64,000 bases of DNA. It comes from Nautilus pompilius. Its lineage: Eukaryota > Mollusca > Cephalopoda > Nautilida > Nautilidae. The notes below the pieces were generated by a model that saw only the letters and a program-made list of their open reading frames with translations, ran no database searches and was not told where the DNA came from. Made by a program: the position numbers and the translations under genes. The stretch spans positions 3,231,501-3,295,500 of the forward strand of contig JACATO010000121.1 of assembly GCA_018389105.1 (NCBI GenBank), given 5' to 3'. Positions 27,401 to 36,894 of this stretch are shown here, piece after piece; the first letter of the stretch is position 1; the number at the start of each line of letters is the position of its first letter.

Positions 27401-30400
27401 GGACCTATTGTACCTTTCAAGACAGTTTTGTTGGTAGGCAGCTCCAAAAGGTTGGTCATTCAAGTTTATCAGCAGTGTTGAAAAGTGAAAGTGTCTGCTG
27501 TAATAGGGAATTGTGGAAGGAAAGAAAGGTGGTTAAACAGGATAGAAAAGTCTGACTATCATCAAACAATAGAACAATTAACAGACACATCAACGCAATC
27601 CACATTGCAACAAATGGACTATGGCAGGAGGAGACAATCACAATAAAGAAATCAGTGTTTACAGTTACCAATGTGTGTATGGAATGCAGACATTTAACAG
27701 AGGAGAACTGACTAAAATTGATGTGGTCCAACAAGTCATAGTTAAACCCCCCCCTTTTTTTTTTTGCAGATATTTGGAGAAAGCCACAAGAATCACTCAA
27801 ACCCTCTTGTGGAGTCCAAAATGTCTAGGCCTCTGGTGACAGAGTCATGGATTAGGACATGTTTTGTTGGCTTATCCCGGGCCCAAAGTCAATCGTCTGC
27901 TCCAATGGAGAGGTTGATGGCAACTTCCCTTCCTAACCTTTTATTTGCATCCCCCTCTGTAAGACAATAGCCCACACATCCACATCGTAATAGACATTTC
28001 TAGCACCCAACCCCACTGAACTATTAAAACAAAAATTGGATCTCAACCTTAATGTCGAGAGAAACAAGTTGACTGACATACACATTACATACAAACTATA
28101 ACCAAATAAAGAGAACAAAGTGCTAATATTTCAAGCAAGTAGAATTATTGTATTCAATTAAAAGTACAATAAGATAAATCCAGACCCAACAATAAGAAAA
28201 GGGATGAGTTATATAAAATACAAGGAAGTAAAGCCCAGTATCATAAAATTTAGTTATTGTACAAAGAACTAAATTGACTCACATTATATCAAATCAAACT
28301 ACAACCACTCCTCGGCTAACGACCATTCGAAAATATGACCACAATTTTATGAAAGCGTAAAAAATCGTTTACCGACTACTGCACGCATTTATGACCAAAT
28401 TTCGTACATCTAACAATAACGCACGCCCGGGTGAGAGTAACACTGGTGTAGTTGTATGAGAACTTCATTTGGGTGAGAAGGTAGCAACCACAGACCATCT
28501 CTGCATTTCTCTATGTTTGTTGTTTGCATCTCATAATCCACTCTTATTTTCACTTGTTTTGTGTTTACGCACATTTTACCCCAAACCAAGATGTCTTCAG
28601 AGAGAAAGAACACCAGTTCAGCTGAAGGAAGTAACAAAAAGCATAGGAAATCCATCGATTTGAAGATAAAGATCATCAAAGCGTATGATGCCGGGAAGAT
28701 GGTGAACACTATAGCACGCGATGATGGCTTGGCCCATTCCACCATCTCCATCATTTTGAAGGATAAGAGAGGTGATGAAAGGATCACCAGGAGTGAAAGC
28801 AGTTACAACAAGACAGCATAAAGGCCTCATCCATGAAACGGAAAAACTGATTATAATTTGGATTGAGGATCCAGTGTGCTTGCTGGGACTTTTATAGGTT
28901 GGGACATGGGATCCACCATGTATAATTTTAAAGGGGCATTTGAATGAAAATCTTTGTTTGTAGCCGGCCATGTCTCCTCCCTCCCCCACACACACCCCCT
29001 CCACCACCATGCACGAAATGTAGGTCCCGGTTTGGCGCTGAATTCACATCAGCCGAGGCCCACAATGGAAAGAAAAGAACATCACATCAGATTTTTTTAC
29101 CACAAGGGATTACATGCGGGCAGAAATGGCCAGGAAACCACTAAGCAAATCTTGTAAACAAACCTTCGCGATGCTGAACACGCTGTGATGGGGTAGGACA
29201 GATCTGTTTGTTTTTGCAATGACATCGCCGATTGACGCTACTCAAGAACAGTGTAAAAATGACACCCAGATAAAACAAAAACAAATTGGTGCCAGCGAGG
29301 AGTGGTCTCAGCACAGAAAGTGTGTAATTAAAATAAACAAAGCAAAATCTACTTCAGGACTGCTGTTTATGAGATACCAGAAATTATGTTCTAAGTTCAA
29401 ACGGGTGTCAGTTCATTGATAAATTCTAAAAGCTTGTTTTATTATAATTGCATTTAACATTATTTATCCTATTTTTTATTGATTAATTTCAAAATATAAC
29501 ATCTGATATTTTTGCGAGAGCGACTGTCCACTTGTGCGGGGTTTTCTTTACAAAAAGGCCTGACACACATCAAAACAAGTACATGTTGATATGTGCCCAG
29601 GAACGTGTGTGGCTAACAATGAATGCACCAATAATTTTATCAGTGCGTCATTGGCGCATGGCACAGCCCTAAAAAGAACCCTGAGGATCAGATACAAAAG
29701 AGGATGCTGATTAAGCCTTCTTACCATTCAGGCTAAGGTATGCAGCCTTTTCAACACACTGAAGGAACGAGCAGGTGAGGAGTGCACCAAAACATTCACT
29801 CCCAGCCATGGCTGGTTTATGCGGTTTCAGCAAAGGTTTAATCTCCACAACAAACGCATAAGTGGTGAAACTGCAAGTACTGACGAAGGAGCTTCCGAAC
29901 ATTTTCTGGATGAATTTGATGATATCATCACAGAAGGGAACTATTTGCCCGAGCAGATATTCAATGTCAATGAAACAGGATTACATTGGGAAAAAATGCC
30001 AGAATGGACCTACATACACAAGGCGGCCAAATCAATGCCTGGATTTAAAACATTTATGGATAGAGTAACCTTGCTATTGGAGGAAATGTCGCCGGATTTA
30101 AGCTGAAGCCTTTTCTAATCTTCCATTCAGAAAACCCACATGCGTTCAAAAACATAACAAGCACACACTGCCCATTTACTACCAATCCAATCGGAAGGCA
30201 TGGATGATGCAAGCCCTCTTTGAGGATTGTGAATTGTTTCGTACTCCAAGTAAATGAATATTGCTTGCAAAAGGGAATTCATTTTAAAATTCTCCTGATC
30301 CTCGACAACATACCTGGACATTCCCTGCATCTCAATGATCTCCACCCTATCAACCAAAAAACACCACCTCTATCCTACAGTCTATGGACCAAGGAGCTAT

Positions 30401-33400
30401 TGCAACACTCAAGGCATACTATTTACGTGCAACGTTTACCAAAGCCATAGCCATAACAGAGGATAATACGCAAACATTGTGAGAGTTTTGGAAAGAATAC
30501 AATATCCTCCATTATGTCAAAAACATCGCAGCAGCATGGGAGGATGTTTGTGTGAAATGCATGCAAAGGGATTTGGAAAAAGGTGCTTAAAATGTTTCTC
30601 TTTTTGTAAATAACTTTGAAGGATTCGACCAAAATGAAAATTTGGACAAAATAAATACAGAAATTGTGACTCTCACCAAATCCCTCGATTTAGAAGTCGA
30701 TGCTGAAGATGTGAAAAATTTGATAGCCTACACTGAGGGAGAGCTTTCCCACAAAGATTTGATCGATTTGGAAGCAGAAAAATAGAACATGAGCCCAAAA
30801 GGTTCAGTGTAAAAAGATTGGCTGATGTTTTCACGGATGGTAACAAAATTTTATCAGAATTAAAAAGTATGGATCCAAATGTAGAATGTTTTGGAAAGGT
30901 AGATCGGCAAATACATGAAATCTTAAGGTGTTATTGTGAAATATATGAAGAAAAAAAACCTGTGCAAACCAAACTTAGTGGGTTCCTTAAGAAAGTTACC
31001 ACCCCTTCCACATCCCCACTTCCCTCACAATCATCAACCCCAGCCACAAGCATAGAAGCAGCAGACGAGCCTTAGTCATCAACCAGCAATGCCAGCGTAT
31101 ACAACGTTTAAGAAAACACGGAAAAGGATGACTTCTTCGAAGGATTTATATCAGATTAAATTGATGTTTAAATGTAAAATCTGATTTTGTACTTTGTCTT
31201 TTTTTGTATTAAATATTGTGTATATTTTGTACATAATAAACCAACTTTTCATATTACATTGAGTTTCATTTAACCTTTTTGTATACAAAAAAATTATGCA
31301 AAGGTGAAATTAGTAGAAAAACAAACTTAAGGTTTATGCTAAAAGATAAGCTATATAGAGTACATACAGTATTAAACCAAAGGTTTAAAAATGTTCATAA
31401 GGTTCAAACAGTTGTAAAGACATGCAAAGATTTAAAAGGTAATAAATTATGGTAAAATGTGTTAGAATTAAACAGATCTTTGAAGTAGAAAGTACAAAAC
31501 ATTGTTAAAAATGTCGACACTTCATGAAGGATAAAAGAAATTGAGTATCAAAGGCTGAAATAAACTCATAAGCATTATAACCAAACGTCTGCCGTGACCA
31601 TTCACTTAGCAACCATTTCATTTAAAGACCTGGTCACTGGAACGGAACCCGGTCACTAAACGAGGAGTGGTTGTATTGTAAGTTGAAATTGGTTTTGCAT
31701 CCACTGCCCAAAACCAAGTAACACATTCTTTGATTGATGGCTCACACCACATTTTATCCAATGAAAACAAGATCTGCAGACTGATCAAACTATCGACTGG
31801 ATATGATTTTCAAACTGTGATGAGTATAAAATACCCAGAGGAATTTGACCTTGTAGTCTCAATTTCCTAGTTGATGACATGAGCAACTAAGGTACTAACT
31901 ACCAACAGACAGTAGCAAGTGAGTTGAGAAAGTGTAAAAGAGGAATCACACTCATTAACCACTACACCTAAATGGGGGATAGTATTAGTCACCCACTGGT
32001 GCATTTGGAATATATAAAAAGTCATGCTAAGTATTTTTAATTGAAGGATATTTTTGAACTCAATAATAAGGACCCATAATTATGTTATCAAAAGAAAAAT
32101 AGGCAAAGAATGTTGAGTGATTCAAGAAAAGTGAAGAAATTCATATTTCTTTGTGGAAGTGAATGGAATGCAATCTGTTTGATTTGCTCACGACAGGTTG
32201 CTGTTGCCAAAGTGCGCAACGTTTTGAGACATTATAACACTTATCATGCTGTGAAGTACAATAACTATACTGGGAAGTTATGCAAGGACAAAATTGCTGA
32301 ATTACAAAAGTTGTTGAAAAAAGCAGCAGTCAGTATTTAAATATGCTCATACAGTAAATGATGCTGTAGTTAAGGCAAGCTATATGATTGCTCATCAAAT
32401 AGCTGTCATTGAAGCCCTTTTCAGAAGAGAACCTTTTGAAAAAATACATGTTGATGACTGCAGAAGTAATGTCAGGATAAACACCATGCTTTTAAACATA
32501 AGCCTTTCAAGAAACACATTTGCAGAGAGAATTGATTTATCAGAGAAACTCAACAGTCAACTGAAAGACAAAGTCAAATCCTTTGCTGCATTTTCAGTTG
32601 CAACTGATGAAAGTATGGATATAACTGATGTCGTACAGCTTGTAATTTTCATTCTAGGTGTTGATACAAGCCTTTTGCACCAAGAAGCACTATGTAGTAA
32701 AAGATTGAAGATGGATAATGCTATGGATGTGGTTATAAAAACAATTAAATTTATACAAGCACAAAGCTTTAACCACAGAGAGTTTAACTGCCTTCTGGAG
32801 AAAAGGAAGAACTCTTGTGGGCTGCCATATCACACCAATGTTCACTGGCTAAGTCTGGGAACTGTAGTGAAATGGTTCTATGAATTGCTTGGCGAGATAG
32901 TTGTTTATAGATCAGAAAAGGAATTTGTACCTGAATTACAGGATAATGAATGGCTTCAAGGTCTTGCCTTTATGGTAGATATTACAGAACACCTGAATTG
33001 TCTTAACAAAAAAGATGCAAGGCTGCAACAATTTGATGACAGAACTTTGTGACTTCATTTGTTCATTCAAAATTAAGCTTCAGTTTTAGGAAAAGCAACT
33101 TTCAGAAAGTAATCTGGCACACTTGCCGACCTTAAAAACACAACATAACACGGCTAAATCACATTGTGATGTCTTTGCAGAAAAGTACAGCAGCAAAATT
33201 GTGAGTTAAAAGATAAATTTCAAGAAAGATTTTTTGACTTTAAAAGCCTTGAGAAAGGTTCTTAAAATTGAAAATTCTATTTTCCATCAATGTTCACGTG
33301 GTCTCTGAAAAGCTTCAGATGGAAATAATCAATTTGTAGTGTGCCTTTTTTATTTTTGAAGAATAAACTTTTTAATAGTGATATTAGCACATTTTATCAA

Positions 33401-36400
33401 TCCCTAAGACCAAATTATCCCATGTTAAAGTCTTTTGCTTCAAAAAATCTGTCCATGTTTGGGACGACGTACATCTGTGAACAGATCTTTTCTGTAATGA
33501 AGACTAGTCTCAAATTACTACCAAACTTTGATACACTGATCCAAAATAAGAGGTGTCAGGTATTAGAAAGCAGCAGTAGAAAGTAAATAAAGTCAGTTAT
33601 ATATCAGTATACTTATTATCTACAAACCTATTCTTTTAACTGCAAATTGTAGTTGTTGTAGAAGTGGTTCTACTGCCATTTTTATATCGCTGATATCTAG
33701 CAATAAATAGTATTGTGTTTTACAATCTAATGTTTGTGTGTAGTGTTTTAACTTTAGATAAAACATGGTGTGTGTGTCAGGTTATGTTTGATTTGTCCTG
33801 ATTTCTTGAAATGGGACACAAAAGACAAAATATATTTATCCAGATAGTATAGTTCGATTACCGACTGCCCCATTATGATTTTAGTGACAGGGGTGCAATT
33901 ATTATTTGTTAATTTAAATGAAATAATGCAAGTTTGCCCCTTGCCTCTCCCCCCACCCCAACCACGCTACCATATATAATAAAAGAAATGCAATTTCAGA
34001 TCAGATCTAATTTTTGGTGATTTTCCTTTATGGAAATAAAAACTTTATTCGAATGTGCAGAATAAGTTCTGAAGTAACAATAGATCTATATTTTAATTTT
34101 TCAGAGCACATGTGTGTGTGTGTATTTGATTGCATCCATTCAAAGTTAAAGTGGAATTTTTTTAAGGTTACTGCCTCTGTGAATAGATTAATACAAAGAA
34201 AAATTTCAACACACTTTTTAATTCTATCTATCCACGTAGGTCATGTAATACTAAGGAAAAAACCCCAATACACTTTGTTTACTAAAGCAACACCTAAGGG
34301 AAGACAACTCTTTCCAATATATTTTCTATTTCTGTTTGTAACTTGAAAAGATATTTATGTATTGGTATAAAGTTTAATTTTCATAAAGAGAATAATGAGA
34401 ATATAATCTGCAAATTTTGGCTTTTAGATAATGCTTGCATTGCTAGGCACATTCTCTGCACTTGATATCATTTTGTCAGTTTGCCACCCCTGAAATTTTT
34501 CCTGCAGACATACCCACACTGACACCCATTGATCTGTATGGCCTGCACAAAGTACATTTATATCAAATACAGTCCTTACACCCCCCCCCACTTTAAGACA
34601 ATAAAATTACATATAAACTATAAATGATTGAACATTCTTGAAATCATAGTCTTTCTTTGTTTGTTAAAGCTGAGTGGCCAACCATCCCTTTGTACATGAA
34701 AGCTTGTTTGTTTTACATCATGTTTGCTAAAAACAATTAATTTAAAATTATAGCATCCTCCAAAACTGTATAGTCATCTTTTGTCTTATTAAAAGAATAT
34801 TCTGAAATGTCACTTATGAAACCTTTAAGCAATTCTTGTTTTCATAGAATCTAATAAACTCCTGTCAATAACTATATTTTTTGTGTTTTAATACTACTTT
34901 AAAGAAATAATACAGACTTCTTAAAATACACGATTTTAAATAGGCACCATGGAGAAATAGCACCAGCAGTAAAATTTGTAGCAGCAGATAATTTACAGAG
35001 TAACTTGGCTGCGCTGCACTGGGAAAGAAAGATCATGTATCCATCTAATCTGAAAGAAAAACAAAGGAAATAATTAAACAAACTAACTTGCCTTGAAGAC
35101 GATGTATATACCGAAGAGAGTACAACTGGCAATAATTGGGAACATAGCTGCATCTTTTGTAGTCATTGTCTCTGGCTTTTCACCCAATTCCTGAAAAATG
35201 CATTTACAAATGATAAAAATTCTGAGTATAATAATATGACATTAAACACACGTACAGCCATGATCAAAAGTTTTGCATCACCCTAGATATAACAATAACA
35301 ATCTTCAAATATTGCTCATAGCCTGACACTATAATCAAGACCAATTTTAATGTTTGCTTTTGAATACTTTTAACTGAGTCATAATTTCATCGATTTGCAC
35401 ATTATATTTCAAATTGTAAAAATTTACAATTTCTATCATTTTGTATTATGTGGAAAACTACAAAGCAATACATAACATCAATAAATGAACAATTATTATA
35501 CAAATTTAGGTGGTTTCATTTGACTATCAAGCAAAATTATAAAATTCCATACTGATGTAAGATTCTGGCCATAATAACTTTTTTGTCATGTTATAATGAA
35601 TTCATTGAGTTGAAACAAAGCAGTTTACATTCCAGACTGTTCAGTGCATTTGCTGCTGTTACTGAAACTTGACTCCTAGATTTGAAGTACTATTTAGGAA
35701 ACTTAGAGGTAAATGAGTTATGCCATACATCAAATTATTTCTAGCAATAACAACGCTAAGCTTCCAATATGATTCATTGATATCGTGGAAGTATTTAAGA
35801 AAATTGGCTTAATCACAACACAAAGTTAATTATAATCCTGATGACAGATGTAAAGCAGCAAAGAAAATAAAAATCTTTCTTTTTTTTTAAAAAATGCAAG
35901 TGTCAGAAAGAGAGATAATATTCCTTCCTTAACAGAAAGTGAAAAATGAACAGGAATAGTGAAACCGAATTCACTTCATAATACACATTAATTGATGCAT
36001 TCTCTCTCTGTATCTAAGCTGGTGCTCTCACTGCCCATGCCATCTCAAGACTGCATATGGAATCTTGGAATCTCCAGATAGTAAGTAATTTTAAGATTTA
36101 GCGGGCCCCACACTGCTTAGCCTGGTTTCCTTAAATTTCATCACATGTTTAATGATTGTGTATTACTTGATTTTAAGAAAATAAAACAGTAAAAGGCTAA
36201 AACAATTAGGTGTAACTGGTGAAAGTGCCCAGACACTACTACTACTACATCTGCTGGTATAGGGGAGGGGGGTGGTCTGAAGAGCCTGCTAGGAATGGTT
36301 ACCTGCTGACAGTCGGTGAACTGACTGGACGCAGGGCTTCTCCTCGCCGCGATAGCGGAGGGAAGTAAACTTGTGGCTGGTATAGGGGAGGGGGGTGGTC

Positions 36401-36894
36401 TGAAGAGCCTGCTAGGAATGGTTACCTGCTGACAGTCGGTGAACTGACTGGACGCAGGGCTTCTCCTCGCCGCGATAGCGGAGGGAAGTAAACTTGTGTC
36501 CACCTCGGATGGGGAAAAAACAAACAGAACAACGGTGTAGAGAGATAAACAGACCGGTGTGGAAACGCCGTTTTTTTTTGTTTTTATACAATCAGAATAA
36601 GGTTTATTCCATTAGAGAAAACGGTACAGACGAGGGCTGGCGGGTGTAACTAACTACCTGCCCCGTGGTGGTGTAACAGACACAAATAATCTACGACAAC
36701 CGTACCTTCTGCTCCTTATGGTGCCTCACCGACCGTAAGGCGCCGATGAAGATGGGCAGCAGAGCCATCACAACCAGGCTTCCGTACGCGAGTGCCATCC
36801 CCTCGGTGGTGGCGGGCCTGCGGGCGGTGGCATTAACCGCCTCGTCGCCTGTCGAGTTGACCGCTGGCAGTGAAGAAGACTCGCCGTCCGCCAT
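12431..36894 (-). CDS. HM13: Signal peptide peptidase (HM13), spliced gene with 11 coding exons
   Basis: Multi-pass intramembrane aspartyl protease of the ER that cuts signal-peptide remnants and other membrane stubs. The coding exons, read on the minus strand, are 36894-36706, 35190-35092, 26802-26720, 25931-25843, 23312-23227, 19343-19218, 18600-18543, 15291-15171, 14104-14002, 12969-12884 and 12497-12431. They join in frame to 1107 nt (368 aa; human about 377). The N-terminal lumenal part has two glycosylation sequons (Asn13, Asn21). The first catalytic Asp is in Tyr-Asp (about residue 221, exon 6), the second in Gly-Leu-Gly-Asp (about 267, exon 8), and the Pro-Ala-Leu motif is at about 319-321 (exon 10). 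The C-terminus is Lys-Lys-Ser-Gln, a dilysine ER-retrieval signal. All key residues are present, so it should be active. Introns after exons 2 and 8 have GC donors. The gene lies head-to-head with the gene starting at 37888. Identification comes from remembered family sequence. Confidence 0.97.
12884..12969 (-). CDS. HM13: HM13 coding exon 10 (PAL motif)
   Basis: 86 nt coding for PALLYLVPACIGLPLSVALL then KGEIKVMF. This holds the Pro-Ala-Leu motif needed by presenilin-type proteases and the last membrane segment. The acceptor is ttgtttcag and the donor TTTAA|gtgagt. Confidence 0.95.
12970..14001 (-). other. HM13 intron between coding exons 9 and 10
   Basis: No gene or recognisable repeat seen. 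AT-rich with canonical ends (gtaaga ... ttgtttcag). Confidence 0.8.
14002..14104 (-). CDS. HM13: HM13 coding exon 9
   Basis: 103 nt coding for SLKKNSRTYFYASFLAYILG and VMHVFKHAQ. The acceptor follows a pure T tract (tttttttcag) and the donor is CTCAG|gtaaga. It ends in phase 0. Confidence 0.95.
14105..15170 (-). other. HM13 GC-AG intron between coding exons 8 and 9
   Basis: Begins gcaagt and ends tttttttcag. Nothing else is recognisable inside. Confidence 0.9.
15171..15291 (-). CDS. HM13: HM13 coding exon 8 (catalytic Gly-Leu-Gly-Asp)
   Basis: Codes for LVFPQDLLEKGL, then NFAMLGLGDIVIPG with the second active-site aspartate, then FIALLLRFDV. The acceptor is ttgtttcag. The donor is GTTAG|gcaagt, a second GC donor. 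Using the downstream GT instead would break the frame into exon 9. Confidence 0.96.
15292..18542 (-). other. HM13 intron between coding exons 7 and 8
   Basis: Contains the 869-bp MITE (16168-17036). The rest has no gene signal. Confidence 0.8.
16168..17036. mobile_element. Short pogo/Tigger-family MITE
   Basis: The left end AAGTACTCCTTTGATTTACA and the right end, in reverse complement, CAGTATTCCCTTGATTTTCA match at most positions. They are flanked by TA (16166-16167, 17037-17038). The element is 869 bp with no transposase, in the HM13 intron between coding exons 7 and 8. Confidence 0.7.
18543..18600 (-). CDS. HM13: HM13 coding exon 7
   Basis: 58 nt coding for VFGTNVMVSVAKSFEAPIK, nearly identical to the family. 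The acceptor is tatctccag and the donor CAAAT|gtgagt. It ends one base into the next codon. Confidence 0.95.
18601..19217 (-). other. HM13 intron between coding exons 6 and 7
   Basis: No gene signal. An 18-base T run near 18632-18649 is the only notable feature. Confidence 0.75.
19218..19343 (-). CDS. HM13: HM13 coding exon 6 (catalytic Tyr-Asp)
   Basis: 42 codons from HWIANNLFGLAF to GGLFIYDIFW, which contains the first active-site aspartate. The acceptor is gtcttgtag and the donor TTTGG|gtaagg. It is one of the most conserved exons of the gene. Confidence 0.96.
20313..22786 (+). mobile_element. Pogo-like DNA transposon with inverted ends
   Basis: The left end CTATATTTTCACACAAATAA (20313) and the right end, read in reverse complement, CCATATTTTCACACAAATAA (ending at 22786) are flanked by TA at 20311-20312 and 22787-22788. 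The 2474-bp element contains a decayed pogo-type (DDE_1) transposase on the plus strand. It lies in the HM13 intron between coding exons 5 and 6. Confidence 0.92.
21060..22240 (+). pseudogene. Pogo-like transposase remnant
   Basis: Readable pieces across several frames include AMEDLKAWVISQRNAGHSVS, WKVKVESLSEFVEKVL, MDEVPISFDALPS (first catalytic Asp), HEKINFT, KLMVIFKRKALPKENSS and SLLVFDYSAHKCNSIKKKL (second Asp). These match the order of pogo/POGK-type transposases. Many stops and frameshifts make it inactive and fairly old. Confidence 0.8.
23227..23312 (-). CDS. HM13: HM13 coding exon 5
   Basis: 86 nt coding for ILNYEFDRRDLICLLFCCII and GVWYLMKK, matching the family's NYEF.(T/R)(K/R)DL element and next membrane segment. 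The acceptor is tcttttacag and the donor AAAAG|gtgagt. It ends in phase 0. Confidence 0.94.
23313..26719 (-). other. HM13 introns around coding exon 4
   Basis: Two introns (23313-25842 and 25932-26719) flank exon 4. They hold AT-rich sequence with A/T runs. The 89-codon frame at 25165 is low-complexity and looks like chance. Confidence 0.7.
25843..25931 (-). CDS. HM13: HM13 coding exon 4
   Basis: 89 nt coding for the cytosolic loop (CIPSYFPNREYHLIFNEGKG). This loop is strongly diverged from vertebrate sequence but keeps the PxxFPN..Y spacing. The acceptor is cttttccag and the donor GGAAG|gtaaga. Confidence 0.92.
26720..26802 (-). CDS. HM13: HM13 coding exon 3
   Basis: 83 nt coding for IFSKEYINLLLTIYFFGLGV and the residues after it, matching the conserved third membrane segment. 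The acceptor is tttatacag and the donor ACAAG|gtgagt. It ends in phase 2. Confidence 0.94.
27383..28120. mobile_element. Possible Tc1-like element fragment
   Basis: It starts GCTGGCCACTTTAGTAGGAC, close to a terminal motif (GGCCACTTTATTAGG) common in aquatic-animal Tc1-like elements. CCAAATAAAGAGAACAAAG near 28100 may be a decayed opposite end. The interior gives no readable transposase. Weak evidence. Confidence 0.35.
28591..31075 (+). pseudogene. Tigger/Jerky-like transposase, broken and interrupted
   Basis: Starts MSSERKNTSSAEGSNKKHRK with a helix-turn-helix (NTIARDDGLAHSTISIILKD). It is interrupted after KLIIIWIED by the nested insertion, resumes at QIQKRM near 29690, then reads FIGW-like TPSHGWFMRFQQRFNLHNKR. 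The DDE part has FNVNETGLHW, in which the first catalytic Asp is replaced by Asn-Glu context, then LLILDNIPGHSLHL and LQSMDQGAIATLK. Frameshifts lie near 30110, 30230, 30350 and 30590. The C-terminal part ends at 31075. It is dead. Confidence 0.88.
28872..29681. mobile_element. Nested 810-bp insertion with 8-bp target-site duplication (hAT-like?)
   Basis: TGAGGATC occurs at 28864-28871 and again at 29682-29689, exactly bracketing foreign sequence. Removing the insert and one copy restores the transposase reading IWIEDQIQKR. An 8-bp duplication is typical of hAT elements. The left end starts CAGTGTGCTTGC, but I see no convincing matching right end, so the family is unsure. No transposase is present. 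Confidence 0.75.
32110..33586 (+). pseudogene. hAT transposase remnant (GTF2IRD2/ZBED5-like)
   Basis: Starts MLSDSRKVKKFIFLCGSEWN with a degenerate BED-type finger (CLIC...H..YH). Then come FAAFSVATDESMDITDVVQL, the typical hAT Asp region, and GLPYHTNVHWLSLGTVVKWF. After stops near 32340, 33050 and 33230 the C-terminal dimerisation part reads FGTTYICEQIFSVMKTSLKL. Much of the middle domain is deleted. Element ends are not found. It lies in an HM13 intron, antisense to the gene. The similarity is to a transposon family, not to a host gene. Confidence 0.85.
35092..35190 (-). CDS. HM13: HM13 coding exon 2
   Basis: 33 codons containing KPETMTTKDAAMFPIIASCT, the family's loop before the second membrane segment. 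The acceptor is tttttcag. The donor is CAAG|gcaagt, a GC donor with an otherwise perfect consensus. There is no usable GT at this position that keeps the frame into exon 3. Confidence 0.94.
35255..35290. repeat. Tc1-like terminal sequence
   Basis: CAGCCATGATCAAAAGTTTT followed by GCATCACCC resembles the outer end of Tc1-type elements and is preceded by TA. The partner end was not found. It lies in HM13 intron 1. Confidence 0.45.
36254..36498. repeat. Perfect 123-bp tandem duplication in HM13 intron 1
   Basis: Two adjacent copies (36254-36376 and 36377-36498) begin CTGGTATAGGGGAGGGGGG and end GGAAGTAAACTTGTG. I see no differences until the last base. The unit is GC-rich and divisible by three, so it opens a long but meaningless minus-strand reading frame. 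It lies about 400 bp inside the gene from exon 1. Confidence 0.95.
36706..36894 (-). CDS. HM13: HM13 coding exon 1 (start codon)
   Basis: Codes for residues 1-63, starting MADGESSSLPAVNSTGDEAV, then the first membrane segment (ALAYGSLVVMALLPIFIGAL) and the conserved RSVR. The ATG sits in AACATGGCGGA, a strong start context that also resembles a YY1 site. An upstream in-frame Met at 36930 would add 12 Lys/Thr-rich residues unlike the family, so I reject it. The donor is AG|gtacgg and the exon ends in phase 0. Confidence 0.96.

Larger units (their letters stand above)
28302..31673 (+). mobile_element. Tigger/Jerky-type DNA transposon in HM13 intron 3-2
   Basis: Ends start CAACCACTCCTCG at both sides (left 28302, right reversed to 31673), with TA duplications at 28300-28301 and 31674-31675. 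The 3372-bp element carries a broken pogo-family transposase on the plus strand and a younger nested insertion at 28872-29681. It lies in the HM13 intron between coding exons 2 and 3, antisense to the gene. Confidence 0.92.
26803..35091 (-). other. HM13 GC-AG intron between coding exons 2 and 3 (transposon-filled)
   Basis: The largest intron (about 8.3 kb). It begins gcaagt at 35091 and ends tttatacag. It holds a possible Tc1 fragment, the Tigger/Jerky element with its nested insertion and a hAT remnant. About 33.6-35.0 kb shows nothing recognisable. Confidence 0.85.
35191..36705 (-). other. HM13 intron 1
   Basis: Holds the Tc1-like end near 35255 and the 123-bp tandem duplication. GC content rises toward exon 1. 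Confidence 0.85.

Noticed and set aside
27456..27839. Overlapping frames on both strands (114 and 72 codons)
   Set aside because: No recognisable domain, inside an HM13 intron next to a possible Tc1 end. Probably chance.
28410..29010. Minus-strand frames of 125 and 130 codons
   Set aside because: Antisense to the Tigger/Jerky transposase N-terminus and the nested insertion.
36141..36503. 120-codon minus-strand frame with an internal protein repeat
   Set aside because: It is produced by the 123-bp tandem duplication (123 is a multiple of three) inside HM13 intron 1. It has no family resemblance and no splice or start support.
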